DNA of 64,000 bases from assembly GCF_002572525.1 (NCBI RefSeq), contig NZ_PDBS01000001.1, positions 496,001 through 560,000 of the forward strand, read 5' to 3'. Below are positions 27,871 through 36,459 of this stretch, one piece after another. Source of the DNA: Natrinema sp. CBA1119 (lineage in GTDB: Archaea; Halobacteriota; Halobacteria; Halobacteriales; Natrialbaceae). The translations under genes and the position numbers were made by a program. Numbering within the stretch: position 1 is the first letter of the stretch; each line of letters starts with the position of its first letter. The notes under the pieces are model-generated. The model was not told the DNA's origin. It did not search any database and saw only the letters and a list, made by a program, of their open reading frames with translations.

Positions 27871-27926
27871 TTATATTCTGGGTAGCGGCGACGATAGACT
27901 TAACACCACCAAGTGTTACTACCCAG
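27871..27926 (+). promoter_or_regulatory. thi4 promoter with two nested palindromes
   Basis: A TATA-like TTATAT at 27871-27876 lies about 25 nt before a perfect 6-bp inverted repeat, TAACAC (27901-27906) / GTGTTA (27913-27918). That repeat sits around the expected transcription start, or just after it, and 12 nt before the ATG. A second perfect 8-bp repeat, CTGGGTAG (27878-27885) / CTACCCAG (27919-27926), encloses it. The inner palindrome is a good candidate operator, possibly for the ThiR-type regulator at 33419-34318; the outer arms could also form an RNA stem. Confidence 0.45.
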
Positions 27927-27930
27927 TTGT

Positions 27931-28860
27931 ATGAGCGAATTCGAGCAGTTCAGTCAGGTCGGCGAAGCCGACGTCACCCGCGCGATCGGACAGGAGTGGA
28001 CCGAGGAGTTCATGGACTTCTCGGACTCGGACGTCATCATCGTCGGCGGCGGTCCCTCGGGGCTGACGGCGGCGAAGGAACTCTCCGAGCGGGGTGTGAA
28101 GGTGATGGTCGTCGAGAAGAACAACTACCTCGGCGGCGGCTTCTGGCTCGGGGGCTTCCTGATGAACAAGGTCACGGTCCGGGATCCCGCCCAGCAAGTC
28201 CTCGACGAACTCGAGGTGGACTACAAGCAGTCTCAGGACAGCGAGGGACTCTACGTCGCGAACGGGCCGGAGGCCTGTTCCGGCCTGATCAAGGCCGCCT
28301 GCGACGCTGGTGCGAAGATGCAGAACATGACCGAGTTCACGGACATCGTCATCCGCGAAGACCACCGCGTCGGCGGCATCGTGATGAACTGGACGCCGGT
28401 CCACGCGCTGCCCCGCGAGATCACCTGCGTCGACCCGATTGCGGTCGAGGCCGATCTGGTCATCGACGCGACCGGCCACGACGCGATGGCCGTCAAAAAA
28501 CTCGACGAGCGCGGCGTGCTCGACGCGCCCGGCATCGCCGACGCCGAGGAGAACGCGACCGGCATGGACAGCACCGGCGACGACACCTACGGCGCGCCCG
28601 GACACGACTCGCCCGGCCACGACTCGATGTGGGTCGGCAAGTCTGAGGACGCCGTCGTCGAACACACCGGGCTCGTTCACGACGGACTCATTGCGACTGG
28701 GATGGCGACCGCGACGACCTACGGCCTCCCGCGGATGGGGCCGACCTTCGGTGCCATGCTCGTCTCCGGCAAGCGCGCCGCCCAGGTCGCGCTCGACGAA
28801 CTCGAGGTCGACGCCGATCCCGTCGAGCTGACCTCTCGGGCCGCACCGGCCGACGACTGA
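27931..28860 (+). CDS. thi4: Thi4 thiamine thiazole synthase
   Basis: 309 residues from ATG 27931. The FAD/NAD loop is [14 protein letters not shown] (residues 35-48), followed by [20 protein letters not shown] and the C-terminal [20 protein letters not shown]. The thiazole-forming region [24 protein letters not shown] carries Cys166, matching the Cys shown to be essential in the Haloferax volcanii homologue. That residue suggests a yeast-like Cys-donor (suicide) chemistry, whereas many archaeal Thi4 use sulfide with a His here. It makes the thiazole precursor of thiamine from NAD and glycine. Confidence 0.95.
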   Translation: MSEFEQFSQVGEADVTRAIGQEWTEEFMDFSDSDVIIVGGGPSGLTAAKELSERGVKVMVVEKNNYLGGGFWLGGFLMNKVTVRDPAQQVLDELEVDYKQSQDSEGLYVANGPEACSGLIKAACDAGAKMQNMTEFTDIVIREDHRVGGIVMNWTPVHALPREITCVDPIAVEADLVIDATGHDAMAVKKLDERGVLDAPGIADAEENATGMDSTGDDTYGAPGHDSPGHDSMWVGKSEDAVVEHTGLVHDGLIATGMATATTYGLPRMGPTFGAMLVSGKRAAQVALDELEVDADPVELTSRAAPADD

Positions 28861-29044
28861 TCGGTTCCGCAGTCACTCCCGCTTCTGCCCATCCAACGAC
28901 GCCAGCGGAACGACCCGCGCTTCCCCCGCGACCCGACACAGCTCTTCTACGGCGCCCTCGTGTGCTGACAGTTCTCGCCGGTCGTCGGACAGGAACGGGA
29001 AGCTCGACGACGGTCACTTGCACCAAGCCGTCGCCCGCCGGCAG

Positions 29045-30601
29045 TTACTCGCCGATCGGCGAGTCGGCAGCGCGTTGCCGGAGGTCTCTCGCGTCACTCG
29101 GGAGCAGGTGGCCGCGCCTGACGGCCGCCGCACTCGCCGTCCTGATCGCCGTGACGTAGGCGTCGTGGGACGGGTAGAGCCGGTCGAGCCTCGCCGCGTC
29201 GAAGCGATCGGTCCGGCCGGTCAGGTCGCAGCTCGCGGCGTCGTAGGTCGCCACCGGCACGTCCAGCGGCGGGAGCCGGAGGCCGCCCTCGGCGTTGCCG
29301 AAGCGGTCGCGTTCGAGGGTCACGCCCTCGTCGTCGATGGTGCGCTCGATGCGGTCGGCGCGGGGCGGCCGGTCACCGCGGGCGACCCATTCCCGGTGCT
29401 GTTCGAGGGCGGCTCGCCAGGCGTACCGCGCCGTGAAGTAGTTGTAACCGCACTCGCCGTAGGTGCCGTCGGGCTGTTGGCCGTAGTCGCCGGCGGCTTC
29501 GGGGTCCCAGTTCGGCTCGAGGCCCTGGAAGTCCCGCCGACGGACCGCCTCGGTCCACCGGCTGAGCCAGTTGTTCACGTGCGAGGCCCCCGCGACCTCC
29601 CAGAGCACGAAGTTGCGCTCGTCGTCCCGGGGCCCGATGGACAGCTCGTCGAGGCGGAGCCCCGACGTCGGGATGTCGATCTCCGGTGTCTCGCCGTTCT
29701 CCGAGAAGTCCTCGAGGCCGCCGGCCTCGTCCTCGCTGTTGAACCACAGGATCGGCGCCTGGTCGGTCCGGGCCGTCGTGAGCGGGCTCCCCGCGGGCAG
29801 GAACCCGTCGACGACGCCGTACGCCGGCGCGGCCAGGTTGATGTACCGCAGCAGGAAGAAGGCCGACTGCGAGTGGCCGGTCGCCAGAGCGTTGTCGGGT
29901 CGGAGACGTCCCAGCGGATCGGTCTCAACGTCCCAGCGGTCCCAGCCGCGCGGCTTGAGCGCGGTGATCGCTTGGGCGAAGATGTCGAGCGCGTATCGGT
30001 CGCCGGGGTGGTGGAGACTCCCGTACCGCTCGGGGTCCCAGCGTACCAGATCCTGGTCGGTCTGAGAGTCGTCGACCCCGACCTTCTGGGCCGAGACGAG
30101 CGCGACGGCGGTCCCGTTGCGCATCAGCGAGTCGTAGGCGTTCGGCCACGCGACGGGCGCGTCCATCTGCGTACTGACGTTCAGCCACTCGACGGTAACG
30201 GTACCGTTGAAATCCCTCCGGCGTTTCGGTCGGTAGACGAGGACGCGCGTCTTGTATTCGCTCGTCTCCCCCGCCTGTTCCCCGTCGATGAAGGAGTCGT
30301 CGTGGCGCGCTTCGCCCGCGATGAAATACTCCTCTTCGACGTAGCCGTACGACTCGAGGTCGTGGGGCGCTGCGAGCAGCGGCCCGCCAGTCCGGCTTCC
30401 GCCCTCGATCGGCCCCTCGACGGTCGGACTCGAGACCGAAGACGAGAACGTGGCGCTCACCCCTGTACTCCCGACGCTCGCCGCTGTCAGTCCTGCGACA
30501 CTCCCGAGAACGGCCCGCCGGGAGGCCCTGTGGCCGGAACTCGGTTTGATCGATCGGTCGCTCGAGTCGGTTCGGTCGATATCGTTCGTATCGTCTGTCA
30601 T
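29045..30601 (-). CDS. Secreted alpha/beta hydrolase domain protein (Tat signal)
   Basis: 518 residues from ATG 30601. The N terminus has a Tat motif in HRASRRAVLGSVAGLTAAS. The body is the alpha/beta-hydrolase domain family PF20091: VLVYRPKRRRDFNGTVTVEW near the start, the nucleophile elbow GHSQSAFFLLRY (Ser in G-H-S-Q-S), ILWFNSEDEAGG before the acid, and WEVAGASHVNNW with the likely catalytic His. The protein should act outside the membrane. Substrates of the family are mostly unknown esters. The upstream region is AT-rich and holds its promoter. Confidence 0.85.
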   Translation of the reverse strand: MTDDTNDIDRTDSSDRSIKPSSGHRASRRAVLGSVAGLTAASVGSTGVSATFSSSVSSPTVEGPIEGGSRTGGPLLAAPHDLESYGYVEEEYFIAGEARHDDSFIDGEQAGETSEYKTRVLVYRPKRRRDFNGTVTVEWLNVSTQMDAPVAWPNAYDSLMRNGTAVALVSAQKVGVDDSQTDQDLVRWDPERYGSLHHPGDRYALDIFAQAITALKPRGWDRWDVETDPLGRLRPDNALATGHSQSAFFLLRYINLAAPAYGVVDGFLPAGSPLTTARTDQAPILWFNSEDEAGGLEDFSENGETPEIDIPTSGLRLDELSIGPRDDERNFVLWEVAGASHVNNWLSRWTEAVRRRDFQGLEPNWDPEAAGDYGQQPDGTYGECGYNYFTARYAWRAALEQHREWVARGDRPPRADRIERTIDDEGVTLERDRFGNAEGGLRLPPLDVPVATYDAASCDLTGRTDRFDAARLDRLYPSHDAYVTAIRTASAAAVRRGHLLPSDARDLRQRAADSPIGE

Positions 30602-30917
30602 GGTCCGCCCACCCGTACCACGATCGGGAATAATGGCGTGTTGATTCCAGACTATATTGTCCATACCAGAAGTAATTTGCATAATTATAGATAGTGTAAA
30701 GAGTAGTGTTGTGAATTGAGCGTCCTTTTACCGCGAGCGACAGCGGTCTGCGGGGTGACGGCGTCGCAGTCGACGGCATCGCCGACCGGGCGGGTACTGG
30801 CTCCCACAGCGTTCGACAGTCCGTCGAGCGATCGAACCGACAGTCCGGCCGCCGTGAACCCGCGTCCGGCAGCGCCCGATCGTAAGTGTTTCACGCGGTG
30901 GTACCACGGGTTTATAC
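30602..30917. other. AT-rich divergent intergenic region
   Basis: 316 bp between divergent genes. Bases 30650-30715 are much richer in A/T than the surroundings (for example ATAATTATAGATAGTG at about 30680) and probably hold the minus-strand promoter for the hydrolase. A TATA-like TTTATACATG ends just at the ATG 30918 of the next gene. I see no coding sequence of haloarchaeal character here. Confidence 0.5.
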
Positions 30918-31682
30918 ATGGTCGAGCGAGTCATCTGCTACCGTGCGCCGACGACGGTCGCCGACGTCGACGAGCTAGCCGGTTGGTTACAGGCGCGGGT
31001 CGACGCCGACGTGCGCGTTCGGGACCGATTCCTCGAGGTCCACCGTACAGACGACCTCCCAGAGAAATTCGCCGAGGCGCGGGTTCCCTCACCATACGAG
31101 CGCGAGACCGGCAACACGATGCTGGGGACGATCCGCTACGAGGAACGGGCGCTCGAGCACCCCGAGCGTGAGGGCGGCGTCCTCTACGACGGCGCGGCGG
31201 TCCAGCGCGCACTCAACGCGGCGCTTCCCGTCGAGGAACGGGGGCTCGAGACCCTCCACGTGGCGATCCTCGACCGCGCGATCGGGACGTGGGGCGACCA
31301 CGACGGCCGCTGGCACAAGCGCGTGAACGTCCTCGGCCAGCCGGCGCTGATTTCGGTGCCGGGGCTCTACGAGGCCCCCGCGAAGCCCGAGGACTATTAC
31401 AAGGAAAAGCAGCGCCACGCGCTCCTGTCGGGCGACGCGCCGCCGCGGGAGGTCCTCGAGAACCAGGTCGACGGCGAGTTCCTGGTCGAGGACGACCCGC
31501 GGACCACCGACGCGCTGAAGGGGTACGCGTTACAGGCGTCCCACTACCTCGAAACCGGCGAGGCCTTTTGCGATCGGGAGGGCTGTCGACTCTTCAACGC
31601 CCACTACCACGAGGACCTGATCGACGCGCAACTGCGCGAGCCGGCGTTCTGCAGCGAGCACGCGCCATTGTACGAGGGATGA
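30918..31682 (+). CDS. Conserved archaeal protein, possible metallopeptidase-like (DUF6775-like)
   Basis: 254 residues. The protein is soluble and acidic. The C-terminal part has a Cys/His-rich segment: FCDREGCRLFNAHYHEDLI followed by FCSEHAPLYEG. The spacing C-x4-C-x5-H-x-H plus a further C-x2-H resembles a zinc site, and the overall pattern recalls families labelled putative metallopeptidase in haloarchaea. The N-terminal half (VERVICYRAPTTVADVDEL) is a small alpha/beta domain. I am not certain of the family name. The gene stands alone. Confidence 0.55.
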   Translation: MVERVICYRAPTTVADVDELAGWLQARVDADVRVRDRFLEVHRTDDLPEKFAEARVPSPYERETGNTMLGTIRYEERALEHPEREGGVLYDGAAVQRALNAALPVEERGLETLHVAILDRAIGTWGDHDGRWHKRVNVLGQPALISVPGLYEAPAKPEDYYKEKQRHALLSGDAPPREVLENQVDGEFLVEDDPRTTDALKGYALQASHYLETGEAFCDREGCRLFNAHYHEDLIDAQLREPAFCSEHAPLYEG

Positions 31683-32177
31683 GTTTCACCGATGAATCTC
31701 CCGATATGCGGTGCGGTGGCGCGTACTGAATCGCGGCGAGACAAGCGAGGCGCGAGCGGTGCGAGCGCCTTGAAAACGCGAACGGCGGAGCCGTGAGCGC
31801 TGGCGAGCCGCGAGTCGACGGTGCGCGAGGGCTTTGCGAACAGAGTGAGCAACGGCTCGGAAGACGCGTACGCGTCTTCCGTTGGATGAACGAGTGACCG
31901 AAGGGAGCGAGTGTTAGCGCGGAACCTCCGGTTCCGCGAACCATACGAATAGTGCGAGACCGGAGGTCTCGCAGACCATGCGAACGTGCGAAGGCCCGTA
32001 AGCAGACGGCGGCTCCGCCGCCGTGAGTAGAAATCGGCTGGGGAGGGCGTGGCGATTCCCTGTTGTCGCGATAGCAGGGCACTCGGTCCGCTCGACCCTT
32101 CATTCTCGTACACACATGCGGCGACTTCTCGGTGAACCGGTGCGTACTTTTGTCTCAGTCGACTCTGACAACGTACA
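31683..32177. repeat. Intergenic cluster of five strong hairpins
   Basis: Non-coding; the frames open here are Arg/Pro-rich with no family character. Palindromes: 31782-31794 (ACGGC/GCCGT, 3-nt loop); 31859-31880, a perfect 22-bp palindrome centred on CGTACG; 31918-31938 (9-bp arms, loop TCC); 31953-31973 (9-bp arms, loop GGA); 32006-32024 (7-bp arms). Between them run G/A-rich direct-repeat-like words (GAGTGACCGAAGGGAGCGAG and relatives). A promoter for the downstream thioesterase must lie in the last 100 bp. Confidence 0.7.
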
Positions 32178-32594
32178 ATGTGTGCGGAGTTTACCGTCGA
32201 CGTTCCCGTTCGCTTCCGAGATCTCGATCCGATGAACCACGTCAACCACGCCGTCTACGCGAGCTACCTCGAAGCCGGTCGGACCGCCTACCTCGAGGAA
32301 GTGGCCGGGCTCGAGTCCGAGGAGATTTCGTTCGTCATCGTCGACCTCCAGATCTCCTACGAGCGGCCGATCACCAATGGCGACGAGCCCACGGTCGCGC
32401 TCTCGGTGACCCGGCTGGGTGACTCGAGTTGCACCATGTCTTACGAGATCCGCGTCGACGGCGACGTCGCGGCGACGGCGGAAACGACGATCGTTCACAT
32501 CGATCCCGACACGGAGCGGCCGAGTCCGATCCCCGACGCGATGGCACGGCGCATTCGGGAGCACGAGGGCCTCGCGGCGGCGGCCAGTAATTAG
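32178..32594 (+). CDS. Hotdog-fold acyl-CoA thioesterase (4HBT family)
   Basis: 138 residues. FRDLDPMNHVNHAVYASYLE is the 4-hydroxybenzoyl-CoA thioesterase signature: the Asp in DLD is the catalytic residue, and the NHVNHAVY helix forms the hotdog wall. The rest (VIVDLQISYERPITNGDE, then beta strands) fits a single hotdog domain. Members hydrolyse acyl-CoA esters; the acyl group is unknown. ATG 32178 is preceded by TACTTTTGTCTC and a palindrome-rich region. No partner genes adjoin it. Confidence 0.87.
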   Translation: MCAEFTVDVPVRFRDLDPMNHVNHAVYASYLEAGRTAYLEEVAGLESEEISFVIVDLQISYERPITNGDEPTVALSVTRLGDSSCTMSYEIRVDGDVAATAETTIVHIDPDTERPSPIPDAMARRIREHEGLAAAASN

Positions 32595-32687
32595 AACGAG
32601 TACCGAACGACGCCGTCGCATCGGTTCGAGTGAGAGACGGCGAGTCCGAATTGAGCTGTCGTCCCGTCATCCGAAACGGGCAGTTCG

Positions 32688-33398
32688 CTATTCGAGTCGC
32701 CCGCCCGTCAGTCGGACGACGCCGAAGACGTGGGTCTCGTCCGCCACGGCGACCGCGCGCTCGCGGAGACGAGCGTGTGCGGCGTCGATCTTTTCGTCGA
32801 GCCGGATGTGGGGATCGCTCTCGTATCGGAGCCGAGTCGTCGGCGGCGTCGAGAGGACGACGATCGCCCGGAAGACGGCGTTGACCGGCGGCGCGTACCA
32901 TTCCCGGCTTCGGGCGGCGTTGGCGAGCACGACGGTGCCGTCGGAGCCGACGAGATCACACCAGTCGTCGACCGCATCCGCTGGATCCTCGAGCATCCCG
33001 ACGACGAACGTCGCGAGGACGGCGTCGACCCCGTCGTCCGGCTGTCCCTCCACCGCCTCGAGCGCGGCCCTCATCGGCGGTCGCGTCGCATCGCCCTGCA
33101 GGACATGGACGTTGTCGGACGCCGCGGTGGCTGCGCGGGCCCGCTCGAGCACGGGTCGCGTGAAGTCGATCCCGATCACGGTCCCCTTGGGACCGACCCG
33201 GTCGCGCAGAAACGGCAGGTTCGCGCCCGTCCCACAGCCCATCTCGACGACGGTGTCGCCGGGCTCGAGCCGACAGGCGACCGCCGCTCGCTCTCGGAGC
33301 CGTGCGATTCCGGGCGTCCGACGGGCGATCAGGTCGTAGAGGCGCGCCCAGCGGCCGTAGAACTCCTGTGCGGATTCAGATTCGGATTCGGACGTCAT
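32688..33398 (-). CDS. Class I SAM-dependent methyltransferase (UbiE/COQ5-like)
   Basis: 236 residues. Motif I is VVEMGCGTGANLPFL, followed by VIGIDFTRPVLERARAA (motif post I), VHVLQGDATRPP (II) and VDAVLATFVVGMLEDP (III/IV). The N-terminal YGRWARLYDLIARRTPG resembles the UbiE/COQ5-type methyltransferases that act on quinones, and also many uncharacterised haloarchaeal relatives. The substrate is undetermined. It lies 20 bp downstream of the ThiR gene on the same strand, so it may be in the same transcript. Confidence 0.85.
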   Translation of the reverse strand: MTSESESESAQEFYGRWARLYDLIARRTPGIARLRERAAVACRLEPGDTVVEMGCGTGANLPFLRDRVGPKGTVIGIDFTRPVLERARAATAASDNVHVLQGDATRPPMRAALEAVEGQPDDGVDAVLATFVVGMLEDPADAVDDWCDLVGSDGTVVLANAARSREWYAPPVNAVFRAIVVLSTPPTTRLRYESDPHIRLDEKIDAAHARLRERAVAVADETHVFGVVRLTGGRLE

Positions 33399-33418
33399 GC
33401 AGTGTCAGTGATGACCGC

Positions 33419-34318
33419 TCAAACGAGCGATCGAATCGTGTCCGCGACCGACTCCGCGTCGGAGCCGAGGACGTAGATCAGCGGCTCGATCCCCATCCCG
33501 CCGGTCTGGTAGAGCACCGTCGCCTCGGGTTCCTCTTCGATCGCCGCGCCGACGCTCGAGGCGACGTCGTCCGATTCGTCGAACTCCGCGGCGACGTAGC
33601 CCTGCTCGGCCAGTTCGTCGAGGAGTGCCTGTTCGTAGGCGATGTTGATCCCCGCCGAGACATCCGCACCGTGGCGGCGCGCGGCCAGCAAGACGCCTGC
33701 GACGTGTTCCGAGACGCCGAACTCGGGATCCGCGGGGACGGTCGCCCGGCCTTTCACGTCGAATATCCGGCCCGGAACGCCCGCCACGTCGTCGACATCG
33801 TCGGCCCCAGGCGTGCACGCGACGAGATTCGAGCCGACCGCGGGGATCAGCGCGGTGAATCCCCCAGTCGTCTCGAGGATGCGCAGCCCTCGCCGGACCG
33901 ACGAGAGGATCCGCTCGCTGGTCCGGAGGTCGCTCTCGGGATCGTGCACCCGAAAGCCCGAGCCGTGGTCGGCTAGCTCCGGGACGGCCGCCTCGTGAAG
34001 TTGGGCGAGGAGGTCCCCGCCGGCCTCGAGTTCGCGGATCAGCACCTCGAGTTCAATCAGGGCCTGCACCGGGGATATTTCGCCGGCCGCCAGTCCCGTT
34101 CCGAGTTCCTCGACGAGGTCGCGGACGCGCTCGTCGGTGGCGATGCGATCGTTGACGGTCACGTCGCCGTGGGCATACTTCGAGACGGCGCTCTGGCTGA
34201 TGCCGAGCACCTCTGCGACCTCGCTCTGCGTGAGGCCGCGTTCCCGGAGGTCACCGGCCAGCAGCGATCGGATGGTGGGCAGGAACTCGTCCACGACGAT
34301 TTCTTCGACGAATTGCAT
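33419..34318 (-). CDS. thiR: ThiR: XRE-type HTH fused to ThiN-like ligand domain, thiamine regulator
   Basis: 299 residues. Residues 20-60 are a helix-turn-helix (LTQSEVAEVLGISQSAVSKYAHG, Cro/XRE type). The rest is a thiamine-phosphate synthase (ThiN) domain: ALIPAVGSNLVACTPGADD, VPGRIFDVKGRATVPADPEFGVSEHVA, and ATVLYQTGGMGIEPLIYVLG are its conserved blocks. Stand-alone HTH-ThiN proteins are the archaeal thiamine regulator ThiR, where the ThiN domain senses thiamine phosphate or pyrophosphate. Likely targets include thi4 at 27931. The ThiN part could still have activity, which cannot be judged here. Confidence 0.85.
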   Translation of the reverse strand: MQFVEEIVVDEFLPTIRSLLAGDLRERGLTQSEVAEVLGISQSAVSKYAHGDVTVNDRIATDERVRDLVEELGTGLAAGEISPVQALIELEVLIRELEAGGDLLAQLHEAAVPELADHGSGFRVHDPESDLRTSERILSSVRRGLRILETTGGFTALIPAVGSNLVACTPGADDVDDVAGVPGRIFDVKGRATVPADPEFGVSEHVAGVLLAARRHGADVSAGINIAYEQALLDELAEQGYVAAEFDESDDVASSVGAAIEEEPEATVLYQTGGMGIEPLIYVLGSDAESVADTIRSLV

Positions 34319-34400
34319 TCGTTGTGCAGGGTACGGGCGGGTGACGGGAGAAGCTGTTGGTCCGTCCGGTGAACGGGCTCGCGTTGCCGACTCGAGCCGC

Positions 34401-35003
34401 TTACAGGATCGGCACGAGCATCGCCGCGAACTCGTAGTCGTAGACGTGATTGAGGAGGACGTAGGTGACGACGCCGAGGAAGAGACTCAGAATCCACGCG
34501 CCGGCGGCGATGCGGCCGATTCTGGCGTGGGGCGTCTGCCGGAGCTCCGCGGGCGTGTGGGTCAGCCCGAGGATCAGCGCGTAGAGGACGACCGGAACCG
34601 AGACGATCGAGAGGATGATGTGGATGGCCAGCATGACGAGATAGGCGTAGTAGACGCCCTGATGACCGACGAACTCTTTCGTGCCGCCGCCGCCGACCTT
34701 GAGCAGGTAGACGACCAGGAACACCAGGATCAACGCGAAGCCGGTGACCATCGCTAGCCGGTGTTTCTCGACATCGCCGGCGCGGATCCAGTACCAGCCC
34801 AACAGCAACACCACCGTCGCTGTCGTGTTGATGACCGCGATCACATGAGAAAGCAGGTTGACCTGCGCGTTCGTCAGATCGGGGTAGATCGGGATGTCCA
34901 ACAGGAACGTCCCGAGCACCAGCGCGTATCCGACGATCGTCAGGAGGACCGTTACGCCCATCGGGCGCTCGCGGAGCCGGCGTCTCGCGTCAGCGGTTGC
35001 CAT
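34401..35003 (-). CDS. DUF420 family membrane protein
   Basis: 200 residues from ATG 35003 with five membrane helices. NTTATVVLLLGWYWIRAGDVEKHRLAM and VGHQGVYYAYLVMLAIHIILS carry the conserved His and Gly residues that mark DUF420, a family found near cytochrome oxidase assembly genes; the His pair in the second and third helices may bind heme or copper. No oxidase genes adjoin it here. The role is unknown. Confidence 0.85.
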   Translation of the reverse strand: MATADARRRLRERPMGVTVLLTIVGYALVLGTFLLDIPIYPDLTNAQVNLLSHVIAVINTTATVVLLLGWYWIRAGDVEKHRLAMVTGFALILVFLVVYLLKVGGGGTKEFVGHQGVYYAYLVMLAIHIILSIVSVPVVLYALILGLTHTPAELRQTPHARIGRIAAGAWILSLFLGVVTYVLLNHVYDYEFAAMLVPIL

Positions 35004-35125
35004 TATCGGACGTTCGGAGCACCGCCGTATCACGTTTGCTGTTCCAGCACGGCTCGCACACGCCCAGCACACGAGTCGGCGCTCGAGGCTCAGCCTCGAA
35101 CGAACTGGCCTCGAGAACCGATTTC

Positions 35126-35884
35126 TCAGTCTCGAGCGAACGGGAACCGATTCAACCGCTCGCGAACGAGCGGCCGCAGTTCGAAGAGGTAGCGCTCCGT
35201 GTCCACGATTTCATCGGCGTCCTCGCCGGGGACGTGCTGGGTGTACATCACTTGGTCGAGGGAGACGTCGTCGGGGAGCTCCTGGGCGATGACAACGCCG
35301 TCTACCGCGCGGCCCGGCTCGAGTTCGACGTCGGTGCCAGTCCAGCGCTCGGGGAGGTCGTTCGCGTGTGGAGCGACGATGCTCGAGCCCTCGTAGAGGA
35401 AGCCGTCGTCGCCGAAGAAACTCGTGTTCGCTTTCCCCTGCCAGGGAAGCGGCCGCGAACTCGTGTTGTGGGCGCGGAAGAAGGCCATCGTCCACGTGGT
35501 CGCGACGGTGATGGGGCCGTCGACCAGCGAGGCGAGATCGACGTCGTGGACCAGTCCGACGAGGCTGAGCGTGAGGTACTCACCGCTGACGGTCAGTTCG
35601 TATTCGCGGTCGCCGCGTTCGACACACCCGGAGGGATCGTAGGTCGGATCGCGCCGACGGTTGGACCCCATATCGCCCCGCATGATCGCGCCGCCGTCCG
35701 TTTCGCGGTCGCCCGGCGCTCGTTCGCCGAGGATCGCCTCGTAGGCGTCCTTGATCCGCAGAAATTGTTCTCGAGAGCCACCCTGATCGGGGTGATGGAC
35801 CTTCAACAGGCTCCGATAGGCCCGACGGACCGCCCGGTCGTCGGCGTCCGGCGACAGCCCGAGGACCTCGTAGTGGCTCTCCAT
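35126..35884 (-). CDS. J-domain (DnaJ-like) protein
   Basis: 252 residues from ATG 35884; an upstream in-frame ATG at 35947 would add a 21-residue leader without counterpart in the family. Residues 3-60 are a J domain: SHYEVLGLSPDADDRAVRRAYRSLLKVHHPDQGG, with the HPD tripeptide that stimulates Hsp70 ATPase. The remaining 190 residues form an acidic beta-rich domain (GCVERGDREYELTVSGEYL, ITVATTWTMAFFRA, GTDVELEPGRAVDGVVIAQ). I do not recognise this C-terminal domain, and no zinc fingers of canonical DnaJ are present. Confidence 0.8.
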   Translation of the reverse strand: MESHYEVLGLSPDADDRAVRRAYRSLLKVHHPDQGGSREQFLRIKDAYEAILGERAPGDRETDGGAIMRGDMGSNRRRDPTYDPSGCVERGDREYELTVSGEYLTLSLVGLVHDVDLASLVDGPITVATTWTMAFFRAHNTSSRPLPWQGKANTSFFGDDGFLYEGSSIVAPHANDLPERWTGTDVELEPGRAVDGVVIAQELPDDVSLDQVMYTQHVPGEDADEIVDTERYLFELRPLVRERLNRFPFARD

Positions 35885-35977
35885 CGATGGAGTACTCGAT
35901 GCTTCGTCGAAAAGAGTCTTTCCGTGTTCACCGTCGATTCCATCCATCGGAAACGGCCGCCTCGTCCGACCGCCATC

Positions 35978-36271
35978 TCAGTCCGCGGGTTCGGTCGGTT
36001 CCTCGAGCGTGACCGTCCCGTTTCGGTCGACAGTGACGTGGTAGTCACAGAACCGAAACGAGACGGTTCCGTCCGGTCTGTTCGTGCCGTTCGGTCGGTC
36101 CGCGAAGAGCGCATCGAGCGCCGTCGGGTCGACGATCGCGTGAAGCGACTCGTACTGCGGCGGCGCCAGTTCCGCCGGCTGCACGCCCTCGGCTTTGGCG
36201 ACCGTTTCGATCACTGCCTGACTCGGCGGTACCACTGACGGCGCGCCGACACTATCGCCACCCTCCACCAT
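35978..36271 (-). CDS. HalOD1 domain protein
   Basis: 97 residues. The stretch PSQAVIETVAKAEGVQPAEL, PPQYESLHAIVDPTALDALF and VSFRFCDYHVTVDRNGTVTL matches the haloarchaeal output domain HalOD1 (about 75 residues), here as a stand-alone protein. HalOD1 is thought to act in signal transduction as an output module, but no partner kinase or receiver is encoded nearby. Confidence 0.82.
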   Translation of the reverse strand: MVEGGDSVGAPSVVPPSQAVIETVAKAEGVQPAELAPPQYESLHAIVDPTALDALFADRPNGTNRPDGTVSFRFCDYHVTVDRNGTVTLEEPTEPAD

Positions 36272-36459
36272 CGTATTCGAACCTTCCGAAGCCGGTGGAA
36301 TAAAACTGTCCTTCTCGAATGGGCCGCGTCCCCAGACGACACCCGATCACACCGCCCACGAACACGGATCCATCGTGTGGGTTCGAAGCCGGTCGTGCAG
36401 AATCGAACCTCGTCGGACGAGACTCGATACCGTCGCGCGAGATCGAACGCAAAAGCGTG

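Noticed and set aside
27871-27930. TPP riboswitch before thi4
   Set aside because: The conserved THI-box words (CUGAGA and ACCUGAUCUGG-like) are absent and the leader is too short.
30716-31171. 151-codon plus-strand frame over the start of the DUF6775-like gene
   Set aside because: Arg/Pro-rich, antisense-like composition; ATG 30918 opens the coherent frame.
31604-32245. 213-codon minus-strand frame over the hairpin array
   Set aside because: Ser/Arg-rich, contains the palindromes, and lacks haloarchaeal composition.
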